Assembly (NCBI GenBank): GCA_032622095.1
Contig: CP136066.1
Location: forward strand, 46,348,911-46,412,910
Length of the DNA: 64,000 nucleotides
From: Siphonodentalium dalli
Taxonomy: Eukaryota; Mollusca; Scaphopoda; Gadilida; Siphonodentaliidae
Reading direction: 5' to 3'
Positions 11,840-24,600 of this stretch are shown piece by piece (within the stretch, counting starts at the first letter, position 1; every line of letters begins with the position of its first letter). The position numbers and the translations under genes are program-made. The notes under the pieces were generated by a model. It worked only from the letters and a program-made list of their open reading frames with translations. It did not search any database and was not told the origin of the DNA.

Positions 11840-12156
11840 TATGATTTATTGATTGACTGATTGGGGTTTATTGTCGCTTTAGCCACTACGGCCATATCAC
11901 GACATTGCCAGTTTTAGTGGTGGAGGAAATCCGCACACTTGCGACTAATCTAACAGTGATTTCAATGGCTGATAAACTCGTCAACCATGTGCGGCAAACC
12001 ACCGGCCATCGGCGAGTAACTGGTAACTCCACCAGATAACGATTTCGAGTTACAAAGTCCATGATGGAAACATGTGGATTTGAACCCTAATCGCCAGCGC
12101 TGGAGGGCGAAACGGCTTGGAGTTACACCCCTAACCGATTGAGCCACCGAGGCCCC
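11840..12156 (-). mobile_element. tRNA-derived SINE, mollusc type
   Basis: On the minus strand the element opens with GGCCTCGGTGGCTCAATCGG, which contains a pol III A box (TGGCTCAATCGG). About 55 bases on comes the B box GGTTCAAATCC. A conserved body follows (CGTGATATGGCCGTAGTGGC) and then a tail of CCAATCAGTCAATCAATAAA. The A/B spacing and the head fold resemble a tRNA, but the anticodon region is not tRNA-like, so it is a SINE head and not a tRNA gene. Confidence 0.82.
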
Positions 12157-12423
12157 TTCACAAGGACGTAAGAGGTTAGCGCAATTATAGCGATCATTCG
12201 AATGCACTACAGTTTAGCTGCCATTATACATTATACCAAAATACAATAACTGATTTACGGGGGTCAATTATCGATAAGCTGTCGGAAAGTGTAGTCCGGT
12301 TCAAAGGCACCGGCGCGCGCCCCAAATGTTCGATATTCCTACGCGTCAATGTTAACAGCTGATCTAATTTAACTGGTTGCTATATAAACAAAACAATTTT
12401 ATCTTTAGTTTTGATAAGGAAAT

Positions 12424-12610
12424 CAATATTAATTTTTTAAACCCAGCCGTTCCAGATCGTTTTTTCTTGCTCAAATGTGATTATATGATAAAAGGGATCT
12501 TAAATTCGTCGCAATTCTATACGAAATGTATTAATCTCGTCCACTAAATTTAGTGCACTCGGTTAATACATTTCGTATAGAATTTCGACTCATTAGATTC
12601 CTCTATGTAC
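12424..12610. repeat. Hairpin element, TTAATACATTTCGTATAGAAT family, copy 1
   Basis: GCAATTCTATACGAAATGTA at about 12511 is inverted at 12565-12584 (TACATTTCGTATAGAATTTC). The loop contains CTAAATTTAGTGCACTCGG. It is flanked by TTTTTAAACCCAGCCGTTCC on the left and ATTAGATTCCTCTAT on the right. Relatives lie at 21095-21190 and, inverted, at 55440-55670. Confidence 0.65.
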
Positions 12611-12719
12611 ACAAAGGAGCAACACTAATATGTAGAATTCATCCAAAACAAACCGTTTAGTTTATTACCCAAAAATGACGGATGACAAACATAGCATGCG
12701 GGAACCACCGTGTGGCGAA

Positions 12720-13080
12720 TTAGTTTAAGCTGATAATAAACGTTCTTTATTGCTAATTATTAGTGCCTTGAGGTCATTTGAGGACAACGGCATCTATCCC
12801 GGGACATTTCCCGTGTCTTGCTATACCTCTGCACCAAATTTCCCACATATTTTATGAGCTGATAATAAAAGCTCTTTATTAATAATGTAATCTATCAGTC
12901 CCCATGTAAGTCATCTGAGGTCGAAGGTGCCTTTCCCAGGACATTCCGCTGGCCGTGTGTCTAATATGTACCAATATCCCTACATATATTCTAAGCTGAT
13001 AAGGAGTGCTTTTGTTTACTCATATATGCCCCATTAAGTCGTCTGATTTCAAAATTGACGAGTGACAAACATGTCATTCA
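12720..13080. repeat. Degenerate ~135-bp tandem repeat, about 2.7 units
   Basis: AGCTGATAATAAA.G.TCTTTATT followed by AAGTCATCTGAGGTC recurs at about 12730, 12856 and 12992, with a GGACATT(T/C)CC word between. Units are too diverged for a recent array. Confidence 0.5.
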
Positions 13081-13221
13081 GGACAATATCATCACCGCTG
13101 CACCGCTGATAATAACCACGCATATAAAGAAAGCTGAAAGTTTGTCCGGAATTTACGACGGACACCGCTGAAACCACGTTCGTCTTTAGAGTAGTTAACG
13201 CATTATCATCCCTGGTCAAGT

Positions 13222-13624
13222 GGTCCTGCAAAAGTGCTATGATGCTGTTAGCACAAACTGATGCTGTTAAAACACCGCTATGTTATCTAAAGTTGTCATA
13301 TGTGTGGTTTTCGAATAATCTGAACACCAAGGAAAACCCATTATTTGTATCAAATATTTGAGAAACATATTTTGCGAAATATTTGTAATACTAATTGTAT
13401 TAGTTGTTGAAAATCGACTCCAATCAATATGGCTATTCATGTCGTTTTACAAACACAAAGAGCAGACATTATTAAATTTTTCAAAAATATATATATGTTC
13501 TTGAATGTTTCATACAGACCCTGACTTTTTCTCAAATCCCTCGGATTAGCCAAACACCGCAAAAATGGCGTTTTCTTAACAGCATCGGTTTGACCTACCT
13601 GCATCATAGCAATTCAGCAGGACC
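13222..13624. mobile_element. Inverted-repeat MITE, ~400 bp
   Basis: GGTCCTGCAAAAGTGCTATG...GATGCTGTTAAAAC at 13222-13278 is mirrored at 13563-13624 (CTTAACAGCATCGG...CATAGCAATTCAGCAGGACC). The interior is AT-rich with no coding capacity. Target duplication not resolved. Confidence 0.6.
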
Positions 13625-14062
13625 CACCAGTATCACAGGTATTTGGCTAAACAAAAAATCAATAAAAATATATAAAGCTAAGTATCAAGGCTGATAGTGA
13701 AAATAGGAGGTCAAAAATCATCATCACAAAGCAAATTATTTTATCAAATTGATCTGTAATTCTAGCATTATGTGCCCAAGTAATCATATGTTTGGTTAAA
13801 GTTTTGTTTTCCGTCGTACTTTAAACAAGTGAGCATAGAAAATCATTCGAAGTTGTCAATGAAATTTATTTTTTGTTAACCGAAACGTCCGTCGAATGAA
13901 AAATCAAATAATCCAACCGGTAAATCACCGAAATCTATACTATTATCATCAAACTAAATAGCCCTATTGTCAAACATATGTTGTTTTATGAAGTACAGAA
14001 AATTTGGGGGTTGTACTCAACATACATCGAATTTAATAACGATTTATGTCCTTTTTTTTCGT

Positions 14063-14349
14063 CAGTTTTACAGATTTCTTTTCGCGGTAGGCCATTTTGC
14101 AAAACTGAAAGCGAAACTAACTTGAACTTTATTAAATTAATTTTAATATATCTCTTTTAATTGATATCCGGCATTCTTAATGATAAAAATCATGCGGTGG
14201 ATATATAATACCCACTAGATAAGCAATTAGATAAACATTTTTTGGTATCGATGTAAAATTATTTTATTTTGGGGTCATTTACTGCAGCGTTTCTCGAGTT
14301 TGTTTCGCACTTTAAAATGGCCTCCTACGAAAAGAAATCTGTAAAACTG
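14063..14349. mobile_element. Inverted-repeat MITE at the duplication edge
   Basis: CAGTTTTACAGATTTCTTTT followed by AGGCCATTTTGCAAAACTG (14063-14110) is mirrored by TTTAAAATGGCCTCC and AAAAGAAATCTGTAAAACTG (14310-14349). It ends exactly where homology to the second SDR locus begins (14350 / 36328). Confidence 0.6.
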
Positions 14350-15585
14350 TTATTCTATAAATAATGCATGTTTGTCTGAGTGAAACAAATTAAAACAGAA
14401 CAATATTTAAATACGAGTGAGGTAGGTATCGATGCATCTATCCCGCATATTAAACATCATGAGAATGTGTAGCATTTGCAGCTTCCACTAACGCTGACCA
14501 TCACAACGTTTGTTCAGTTGGTAGAATGATGATGTCGTGTACCTGGAACAGATATGTATGTGGCAAATTAGACATGAACCGATTATCGTTGTCTCAAAAT
14601 TGGGTGAAGCAATAGTAGGATCTGCATTAACATAAGACGAAACATATGAGTCATACAACTATTTTTTCTTTGAATATTGTGACTGGAAATGCACGTGATA
14701 TTCCATACAAGTCTATTATATATATATACGTATTTCAGCATTAGCTATACCTATGTAACTGTTATACCGTTGGTGATTGGAACACAAGGACAATATAAGT
14801 CTACTGTACACCATTAAGCCACATGTCTAGTCTACATAGAGTACGGCCATCAAATAAAACCATAACGCACTAACATAATTTATCCACGCAAGCAAATATA
14901 CGCGTCACAGAGCCGAGACGAAGTTTCCGGGATTAGTCCAGAGAGACCATTGGATCCATTCCAGACGAATGTCGTTAGATGGATTGTGAGTTTACAACCA
15001 TGGGCAATAATGATCGATATTTCCGGTCATCAACAAACCACGCAACTATTCATTAAGTATTATATCCCGCAAGACTGCAATTCCATAACACACATATTGA
15101 CCGCGCATTACGATGCGAACAAATATCATAATATATGAAGTACAAATCACGACTAAATCATAAATAAAGATACCGGATCTCTTCCGGGACACCATTACAC
15201 CGATATAATTTATATAAAAAAAAGATTTTAAGACTACAAATAAATTGTTCTGTGGATAGAACACTGAATAACTAAAGATTGGATATATTATTGGTCTACA
15301 CATGTATAATAAAGGGGTTTATTCCTGGTGTTGCAGATTAAAATATTTCCAATTTTGCTTTGGTGGAGAGTGGGAAAATGTATCCTTCAGGAGTGGCAGG
15401 TCACTATGACACTGCGTGTGTCATTGCTATATAAATATACATCTCAAAAGTGGCAGAGTAGCATTCACATAGCGCTAAGTCGTTACCTCCCTGAAGAAGC
15501 AAACTAATATTTAGTGAGATGAAATGTTATCGTAAAATGCCACACAAAATTAAATCGCTTATTACTCGACACATGTCTTTATATA
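14350..15585. other. 3' flank and 3' UTR side of DHRS11-like copy 1
   Basis: Aligns with 36328-37634: TCTATAAATAATG, then GAGGTAGGTATCGATGCATC, then the blocks at 14461-14580 and 14935-15090. The block 14950-15090 is the best conserved and contains an open plus-strand frame in both copies (PFQT.VVRWI.SLQPWAIMI). I read this as conserved flank, not a gene, because no domain is known and no splice context is seen. Confidence 0.55.
15318..15323 (-). terminator. Candidate polyadenylation signal, DHRS11-like copy 1
   Basis: Minus-strand AATAAA about 265 bases past the stop codon, in the context GGAATAAACCCCTTT. The same signal and context are kept in copy 2 at 37330-37335. Confidence 0.5.
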
Positions 15586-15690
15586 TTATGTGATTGTACT
15601 GCGACCAATTCGGTCCGAGCTTACTTGAACGTGGGGTGAAGCTGATAGCGAATAAATCAAAGCATCGGCGATGTCGTCGGCTTGTAGAAA
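15586..15690 (-). CDS. DHRS11-like copy 1, last exon
   Basis: 35 codons with stop TAA at 15588-15586. Acceptor TTTGCAG|TTT. Reads FLQADDIADALIYSLSASPH then VQVSSDRIGRSTIT, equivalent to the family's PEDVAEAVIYVLS.P.HIQIGDI C-terminus. Confidence 0.88.
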   Translation of the reverse strand, partial: FLQADDIADALIYSLSASPHVQVSSDRIGRSTIT

Positions 15691-18600
15691 CTGCAAAGAA
15701 AAGAGCAAGTCTAGAAGTAAAACGTATCCGTGTTCATGGGTTAAACGGAAATGGCTCGTTCGATCCCAAAATCACGTAAACATAATTTTGGTGAGAGGTA
15801 TCTCAAACATATATGCATAGATTTCTTGATAATTTCGTCGATATAGTGCTCAAAGAACGTGGAAACCCCGTTGTGCAATTCTAACTTTATTTGACATATA
15901 TTGGACAAATTTTGACATAATTATATGTCAACCAATTGAATACCAATAAAGCTAAAATAATGTCATTACATTCAAATAGAGTTATGCACCTTGTATAAAG
16001 TGACTTTGGAGCTGTAATACTAGATGTACTCTGACCACTGGATATTGGATGTTCATGTGATAACTAATTTAGTGTTATACTTATATCACCTGCAACTATT
16101 TGGATCAAATCTTCATATTTTCACAGCTGGACATCACATATAATGGTATAAAACTGTTAAATGTGTGTTCATTAACACACCTGGTTCAACAATAAAAGGG
16201 TTGATTAAGCAATGCCAACCTCAATACAGATAAGTGCTAAGACAAACTTAAGTAAGAATACGAGGAAGATCAGAATAAAAGTATTTGACTTATTGCATCG
16301 GATAGTATGTGTGTGAATGATTAATTATTTCCTATACACCGATCAACCAATCGATACCAAAAAATAAACAGGTGCGGGGTGTGTCATCAACAGAAATTAA
16401 CACGATTCGACAAAAATACTAGAGCTCTTTTGAACACTTTTTTGTTGAGAAAAATAGGAATCACCCACAAGTGTATCGTCGTGGGTATGTACGGATGGAT
16501 GGACAGATGCACGACGGATTGTTGATTATAGGCATGTTGTGTACCATGCATTGTATGTGTACACAGAAACAAAGCATTTGTCTCAAGTGTGGTGAGAGAA
16601 AAGTTAAAACTGAAAAAAAGAAACATTTCATAATGAAAAGCAGTGCATACGCTGACTTGAGTAATTAATTCATTTTGCTCAACATTATCACATACACGTT
16701 ACAAACATTAGCGATGATGACAAATTCATCTTCACAATGACAACGGTCGCAAACTAATGATCAATTATGTGTGCAATATGATCCGGTTATTCTTCCAAAC
16801 AAGAGAAAATGGAACTATGGGCAAATGCAAGTGATGGACAATTAATATTTATATTTAATCAAGACTGATATGTAGGGTATAGTTAGACGATTGTTTGCTG
16901 TTTTATGCATGTCTATTATCTATATGTAGGGTATAGTTAGACGATTGTTGGCTGTTTTATGCATGTCTATTATGTATATGTAGGGTATAGTTAGACGATT
17001 GTTGGCTGTTTATGCATGTCTATTATGTATATGTAGGGTATAGTTAGACGATTGTTGGCTGGTTTATGCATGTCTATTATCTATATGTTTAATTTACTAT
17101 TAACTTATCTTATACTTTCTGGTATTTTCATCTGCTTGACTCGCCTGCATAAATTATCTGATCTGATCTTATCGTATTCTATCTTATCTTATCGGATTCT
17201 TATCTTAACAAACCCGCATAACTGATCTGATCTGATCTTATCGTATCTTATCTTATCTGATTCTTATCTTAACAAGCCTGCATAAATGATCTGATCTGAT
17301 CTTATCGTATGCTATCTTATCTTATCGGATTCTTATCTTAACAAACCCGCATAACTGATCTGATCTGATCTTATCGTATCTTATCTTATCTGATTCTTAT
17401 CTTAACAAGCCTGCATAACTGATCTGATCTGATCTTATCGTATTCTATCTTATCTTATCGTATCTTATCTGATTCTTATCTTAACAAGCCTGCATAAATG
17501 ATCTGATCTGATCTTATCGTATGCTATCTTATCTTATCGGATTCTTATCTTAGGGTGCGTTTACATTGCTGTATATATGTATACAGTTCTACACACATAC
17601 TAGTGTAAACGGTTAATATAGAAATGCACACAGAAAGAAAACAGTATTCGTTCGTGTGAGCAAAAATCGTGTCCGTTATAATTCACGGTCAACACCGAGG
17701 CATTGCGACATGCAAATCTGATTTGTTTAATTGTTACCCGGGCTTGGCGAATGTGCGTAAAATTTCTTTGTCATTTCAACCCATGTATTTCATATGGAAT
17801 ACAACGAGCATTGGGACAATTGTCAGAAAATCCGGTGCGCTATCTTTCTGCGGCAGTAGCACACGGCCGGGCCCACCATCTCCTGCTTCTCTTATACTCA
17901 ACTGATGCTGACGCGGCACATATCAAATCGCTTTGGTCTGCTGATTCATTATTTTTGTCTGGCCTAAACTGTCATGACTCATAGTGAATTGTCAATTACC
18001 AGATTACTGATGAGCGCGCGTTCACTATCAGTAATCATATTGTGATCACAGTAATCCGCGACACGTGACTTCATACATATCTGTATACAGATCCACGCCA
18101 ATGTAAATGCACCCTTAGCAAGACGCTGATTCTAATGATGATATTCCTGATTATGAATATGTAGTAATTGTGATTATTTATTATATATAAAATACTATTG
18201 ACTTAATTACTTACACAGCATACACTAATGGCATTATTTATTGATATGCTCTACGACAGTACACAGGGCACATTTGATCAGAGTTGTTGTAAACGAAGGA
18301 CGCGGATTATTACATTCTGTCAATAGTAAGATCAGATCAACGTACATGTACCTACGCATTCGTCTGAATGTAAAAAGTACCATGAAATGTGTATTAAACT
18401 ATTCTATGGCCTAATTCTATGTGCACAGTTGGGATTTGTTTAACTATATTTATTGACAAGTTGTTTACAGATATGTTGCCAGTTATACGGGGACTTAAAA
18501 CAAAGGCCCCAAATTCGAGACTGCAGATTTCCAAGATCATGTCATGAATCTTTACTTCGGCTTACGCCCGTAGAGATCACATTCCACCAGTACAAAACCT

Positions 18601-21600
18601 GGGAACTTCTTCATGTTCTGACCTAATGTAAATAAGGCTGGAATATATTTCTTTATTAATACGTGTTCCTCGATAATCTACTTTAAATTTGGGGATGGTT
18701 ATAGCTCCAGATTGTATGATTTTTAACTTAACTTGACGAAGTAAAGCTTGAGCTATTGCCATGTGTTGACGTCCCTCGTGGGTGCGTGCGTCCATCAACT
18801 ATTTACTTTGGTTCACCAAACTTCATATGGATCTTTGGATGGACATCTAGATGGGAGCCATCCATTATTTATGAAATCAGTTAATAAAAACATGGCCGCC
18901 AACAGCCATCTTGGATTTCTAATTTTAATCCATCGGCACATCCTGCAGCCCGCATATATCGAAGAAATATTTTATATATTTACAGCCATCATTAGGATCA
19001 CCTCCAGATAACAGCTATAGAATTTGAACGATTTTCGATGAAAAACATGGCCACCGGCAGGTACGAAATTAGGCCAGTACGTATTTGTTCAAGTTTGTCG
19101 AACATACTTTTGCTTTCTGGACTCGTTCTCAGATCACTGAGCAAGGTATTTATTATTGATTCGTGATGCCCATGGAACTGTGAACGACACAAATTTCGAC
19201 CGCTACCATGTCGGATTCGAACCCTCGACCGCATCGAAGGTGTATGTCGACCCACTAATCAAATTATCTATTCACTTCCAATTATGTACGTGACGGCAGT
19301 GGTAAGACCAGCTTAGCTATGGGACATAACGGTGTCTTGTAGTTTGCCATAGACAGCCCAATTCGTTACACATATCGAATTCGAGTTAGTGCTTACATGG
19401 GAGCGACTGTACCAAGCTTGAGCCGTTTCTTCGTCGAAACCACGCGCCAGAAACTCTGTCTTAACTAATCCAGGACTGATACTCTGAAACGAAATAAAAA
19501 TGAATAGCGGTTTCAATGTGGTCCACGAATAAAATCAGCAAAATGCATCAAAGATCTGATTTGATAACACGAAGCTACCATTTGTACTGTTTCTATACCC
19601 GAGATTACCCATGTAACAATGCAGTCATCCATGTTGTGTTCACCTACAATCAGGCCTCAAAATATGGTGCTGGTCATTTGCATACCGAGGTCCGCAGAGG
19701 GTGAATTTAGTAATGCGACCCTGCATAGTGGGCTAGCGTCACCAAAATTCACCCCTTTGGGGGCCTGACTCTGCACGGCTTCATCTGCAATGGGAGACAA
19801 AGATTTGATGTTCTCAGATGACGAACATGGTGATGAGCAACCATTTGGTACCTGGATTATGAGTTGTGTCGTCTCTCCAATTTGGGGATATACATAACGA
19901 AACAAGAAATGCAGCTTTAAGCTGCCCACGGAATGTTGGCACTTTTATTAAATTCATTGACTGGTCTACATTATCTATCGGCTTTCGACTTGAAACGAAA
20001 TGCATGTTTCTCGAAAGTGGTTCATCAGATCTAGATGGCGATCTAATTACTCCCTGGTCATATATACTAGTAGATTTTCAAAATATGATGTTTGAAAAAA
20101 TAATTAACTTTTTGTCCCGGAGAAAAAACCTGAAGATAATAAAGATCATTCGCACTTTTCTACAGCTGTCACTCAAATACTCAAATAATGAGCAGATATG
20201 TTTTACCAATCAGCGACAGAGCCGGTCGCTTGCTGCTAATGCTGTTATACATGCATACTTTCAGTGTTGAATTGTCTATTTCAAACAATGTTTTTGTTGT
20301 CAAATCATGTGCTGAACTGTTTATTTCGCCATTATGAATTGTATCTATGGTTATAACACTGTTTTTCATTTTGCACGAGATTGTCATAATTTTCACAATT
20401 AAGTCGGAAGTGTTCCGGTGTATACATGTACAAAACAGTAGGATCTGTCGGTTCGTAATTTTTCTCCCAGACCCAGTCTTTTTTAATTTTGATTGAAACA
20501 ATTATATTTTTATTTTAATGTTTGTTTGTTTGTTAAATGTTAAACTGAGCAAGGAGTTCAAACTAAACAAGTTAAAAAACATTTTTTTTAATAAAAAATG
20601 TTTAAAAGATTAAAATATGCTCGAAGTGCAAAGCTGAGTCTGTTTCTGTTAGTGATAGCATATGGGAGCGATCATAAACTAATTAAACTATATAAAAATA
20701 AAAAAAACTGGTATCCCAGCAACCGTAAGCGCCTCCCACTAGTGAATATATATAGAAAGCTCCCCTATGAGCTTCTGTACTTTTTTTCAGAAACAATTGA
20801 TGGCTTCTTTTTTTTTTACCGACACATTACGAATAGTGGTTATTGCATAATTACTAATAGTGATTATTGTATGTACTCGCGATAAATGTACATTAATTAC
20901 TAAAAGTGGTTATTGCATGTATTTCGCAAACATACTAATAGTTATTATTTCATGTATTTCGCGACACATGTAGATTACTAATTGTGATATATAATTGTAT
21001 GTATTACGCGACACAATCATGTATACGTTACTAAAAGTGGTTATTGCATGTATTTCGCGACACATGTACATTACTAATAGTGTTAACTAATTTGTTTTAA
21101 CCCCAGCCATTTCGAGATCGCTAAGGCTCGGCTCGAATCGAATTTAGTGCACTCGGATAATACATTTCATATACTTGCGAGTCATTAGAGATCCTTTATA
21201 TATCACACTAGCCGATGAGCCCGACGTTGTCCGGGCTATTCAAAAACCAAATTTCAAGTCCGGGCTATTCAAAAACCAAATTTCGATAGTTCTACCCGTT
21301 TCCGAGATCTGGTCTGCGCATGCGCGAAGCTGGCGTCGCACTGGCTCGGCGACCCGATAAAATTCGTATCCGGGGCAAGATACATTCACATAGCAAATTT
21401 CAAGTCGATAGCTCCACCCGTTTCCGAGATCTCGTCTGCGCATGCGCTGCACGGGCTCGCCAATACGACAACGTCCACCGCCTGGTCAAACTACACACAC
21501 GTACCAAGTTTCGTCCCGATCGGTCGAGAATCGTAGATTTGTATTAATGACAGACAAACAGACAGACAAACAGACAGACAAACAGACAGACAGAGGTCTA

Positions 21601-24600
21601 CAAAATATATATGAGATATATATATATATATATAATCTTTCCATAAAAATTCAAGTAAAAATTGAAAAATATACGAAATAGTTGCCAGAAAGGTGATCGT
21701 ATGAGGTTTTATGAACTTACTAATTCTAGACCAGTGTTATTCAAAAACCAAATTTCAAGTCGATAGCTCTACCCAGCCCGACGTTGTCCGGGCTATTCAA
21801 CAACCAAATTTCAAGTCGATAGCTCTACCCGTTTCCGAGATCTGGTCTGCGCATGTGCGAAGCTGGCGTCGCACGGGCTCGGCGACCCGATAAAATTCGT
21901 ATCCGGGGCAAGATACATTCACATAGCAAATTTCAAGTCGATAGCTCCACCCGTTTCCGAGATCTCGTCGATAGCTCCACCAGTTTCCGATATCTGGTCT
22001 GCGCATGCGCGAAGCTGGCGTCGCACGGGCTCGGCGACCCGATAAAATTCGTATCCGTTGTCCGGGATATTCAAAAACCAAATTTCAAGTCGATAGCTCC
22101 ACACGTTTCCGAGATCTGGTCTGCGCATGTGCGAAGCTGGCGTCGCACGGGCTCGGCGACCCGATAAAATTCGTATCCGGGGCAAGATACATTCACATAG
22201 CAAATTTCAAGTCGATAGCTCCACCCGTTTCCGAGGTCTCGTCTGCGCATGCGCGAAGCTGGCGTCACACGGGCTCGGCGACCAGATAAAATTCGTATCC
22301 GGGGCAAGATACATTCACATATCAAATTTCAAGTCGATAGCTCCACCCGTTTCCGAGGTCTCGTCTGCGCATGCGCGAAGCTGGCGTCGCACGGGCTCGG
22401 CGATCCGATAAAATTCGTATCCGGGGCAAGATACATTCACATAGCAAATTTCAAGTCGATAGCTCCACCCGTTTCGGAGATCTCGTCTGCGCATGCGCGA
22501 AGCGGGCGCCACACGGGCTCGCCAATACGACAACGTCGACCGCCTGGTCAAACTACACACAAGTACCAAGTTTCGTCCCGATCGGTCGAGAATCGTAGAT
22601 TTGTATTAATGACAGACAGACAGACAAACAAACAGACAGACAGACAGACAGAGGTCTTCAAAATATATATGAGATGAAACTCCTATAATATCATTGAAAA
22701 ATCCATTACATATTTTCTTATCTGTCATTAGTGGCTATTAGCTAATAGTCCAAGCGGTAATCACTTTCATTGTATACCTGCGCGCGTGACGTAATTTTGA
22801 TTCCGTACTATTTTGTGAATTACTATTTAAAACTGATTATTTGTTTTGATTAAAATTATATTATTGACAAATGTTACCAATAAATAACCCAATAGACGTT
22901 GTAATATCCATAACATTTCATGTTATATATTTTTTGTGTATTATTGTTCAATGTACGTCGACCTTAAGAATGTGTATCTCTGGTCAGTTACGATTGAATA
23001 GATAACCACTCATTGCATGAACTCATTATGTCTCACTCCACGATCGGTCCGTTGATTGTGATTAATGAATAGCACGATGTGTCCCTCCGCTTGGATAGTT
23101 CGTATTATATTGTGACTTTTAATAAACTCATCGAACCAGTCAGTTGTGTGTTATTCAGTTATTCTTTATTGTGTCATATTGCTGGCCATCACATTTGGCG
23201 ACGATTGATGTGGAACTGCATGAAGACTGCTACAAGATTAACACTGTACAGAGAGGTAAATTTGCTGCTGTTAGCAGTGATTTTGATCACTTTGCCCGAC
23301 TTTAGGCCATTCGCTGATAGAGAAATGGAGGCGTCGTTGTCGTCCTTTCCATGTTTCGACATATCAGACACGAACAATCTCTCGAACAACTGGTCCAAAT
23401 GGTTGAATAAATTTGAAATATTCATGGTTGCGATGGATGTAACGGACAACCCTAGAAAACGGGGTCTGTTATTACATTATTCCGGTTCTGCAGTTTACGA
23501 TGTATTTGAAACACAAGACTTGTATACAGTGTGCATGTTCTCTACAGAGATGATGTTGTTAAAAAGGCATAAAGCTTTAGTTTTTTTCATGTGATATACA
23601 AGATATTCAACGAGTTATGTTGGGATATAAGATTTTATGAAACTCGTTTGATAAATTTGATTCACAACTCGTCTACGACTCGTTGTGAATCAAATTAATC
23701 AAACTCGTTTCATAAAATCTTATATCCCAACATAACTCGTTGGAGATCCTCTATATCTGAGTATGTTTCGGGTGAACTATTCGTCAGTGAGTATTTAGTG
23801 TATACAGTGTTAAGATGGCGCTGAGGTTTCCACCCTCACAAGAATCTCAGTTCGTCACAACGGGAAATTAAAAAAAAGTGGTGCATTAACTGCATTCTTA
23901 ATAAACTAGAAAACTTTTCTGAACTACAGACACTGCTGAAACCCCAAAATTGAGATAATTCAAATAAATTCAGATATGTTTTTGAGCAGAACAAATATTT
24001 TTAAAATATAATTTATTTGGATGTGAGTTGAATTCTTATGAAAATCACAAAAAACAAACATACAATGATTGTATACAATATACAATCGCTGGTTGATTGG
24101 TTCAAGTAAATAAATAGGACAATTTGTTTTGGTTGAAAACCATGAAGTGCCAATTGGAAGAAGGGGAACACATTGCATACAAAGTATCTTGTGCGGCAAT
24201 ACAAGAAATGCATGTACTCACATGGCGGTTTGTGCTCCAAAATACACATAATATTATTCGCTTTTGAATTTTTCTCACTATCGAAATAAGTCGATAAATA
24301 TCTGAACTACCTTTCTACGAGCATTATGTAACCCAAAAAGGCGCATTGAAGTATTGAAAAATATTTTTACTATGAATAGGTGTTTGGGTCCCAAACAAAA
24401 ATCGCAGTTTGTGCGACATGGAACAGAAAAGAGTCTATTCCTGATATAGTAGCAATAAGAGCGTTTTTCTGACTTCTGGCGAAACGTAGAAAACGGCTGA
24501 AAAATGGCTGTGACTTTGGCAAGTGTTTTTTCAGAGCATATGAAGCCGGTATAGTTCATTTATTTATCGACCTATCGTATCCGTTGCTCCAGATTACGTA

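Noticed and set aside
12060-12156. Possible tRNA gene
   Set aside because: A and B boxes are present but no anticodon arm or acceptor pairing as in a true tRNA, and a SINE body and tail follow.
11962-12207. 81-residue minus-strand frame reading SVAQSVRGVTPSRFALQRW
   Set aside because: It is the conceptual translation of the SINE tRNA-like head (A and B boxes), not a protein gene.
16868-17549. CRISPR-like regular repeats
   Set aside because: Repeats are contiguous without unique spacers, in an animal intron; they are tandem satellites.
17669-17984. Two overlapping frames inside the Harbinger MITE
   Set aside because: No transposase or Myb motif; element size and ends fit a non-coding MITE.
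21320-22677. Many overlapping 60-140 residue frames on both strands with Arg/Ala-rich repeats
   Set aside because: They follow the 122-bp Helitron repeat in several frames and on both strands at once; composition and periodicity explain them, and no domain is present. The same holds for 57300-58330.
23079-23594. A 171-residue host gene
   Set aside because: The N-terminal half is LTR and leader sequence, and the rest is a Gypsy gag fragment ending abruptly.
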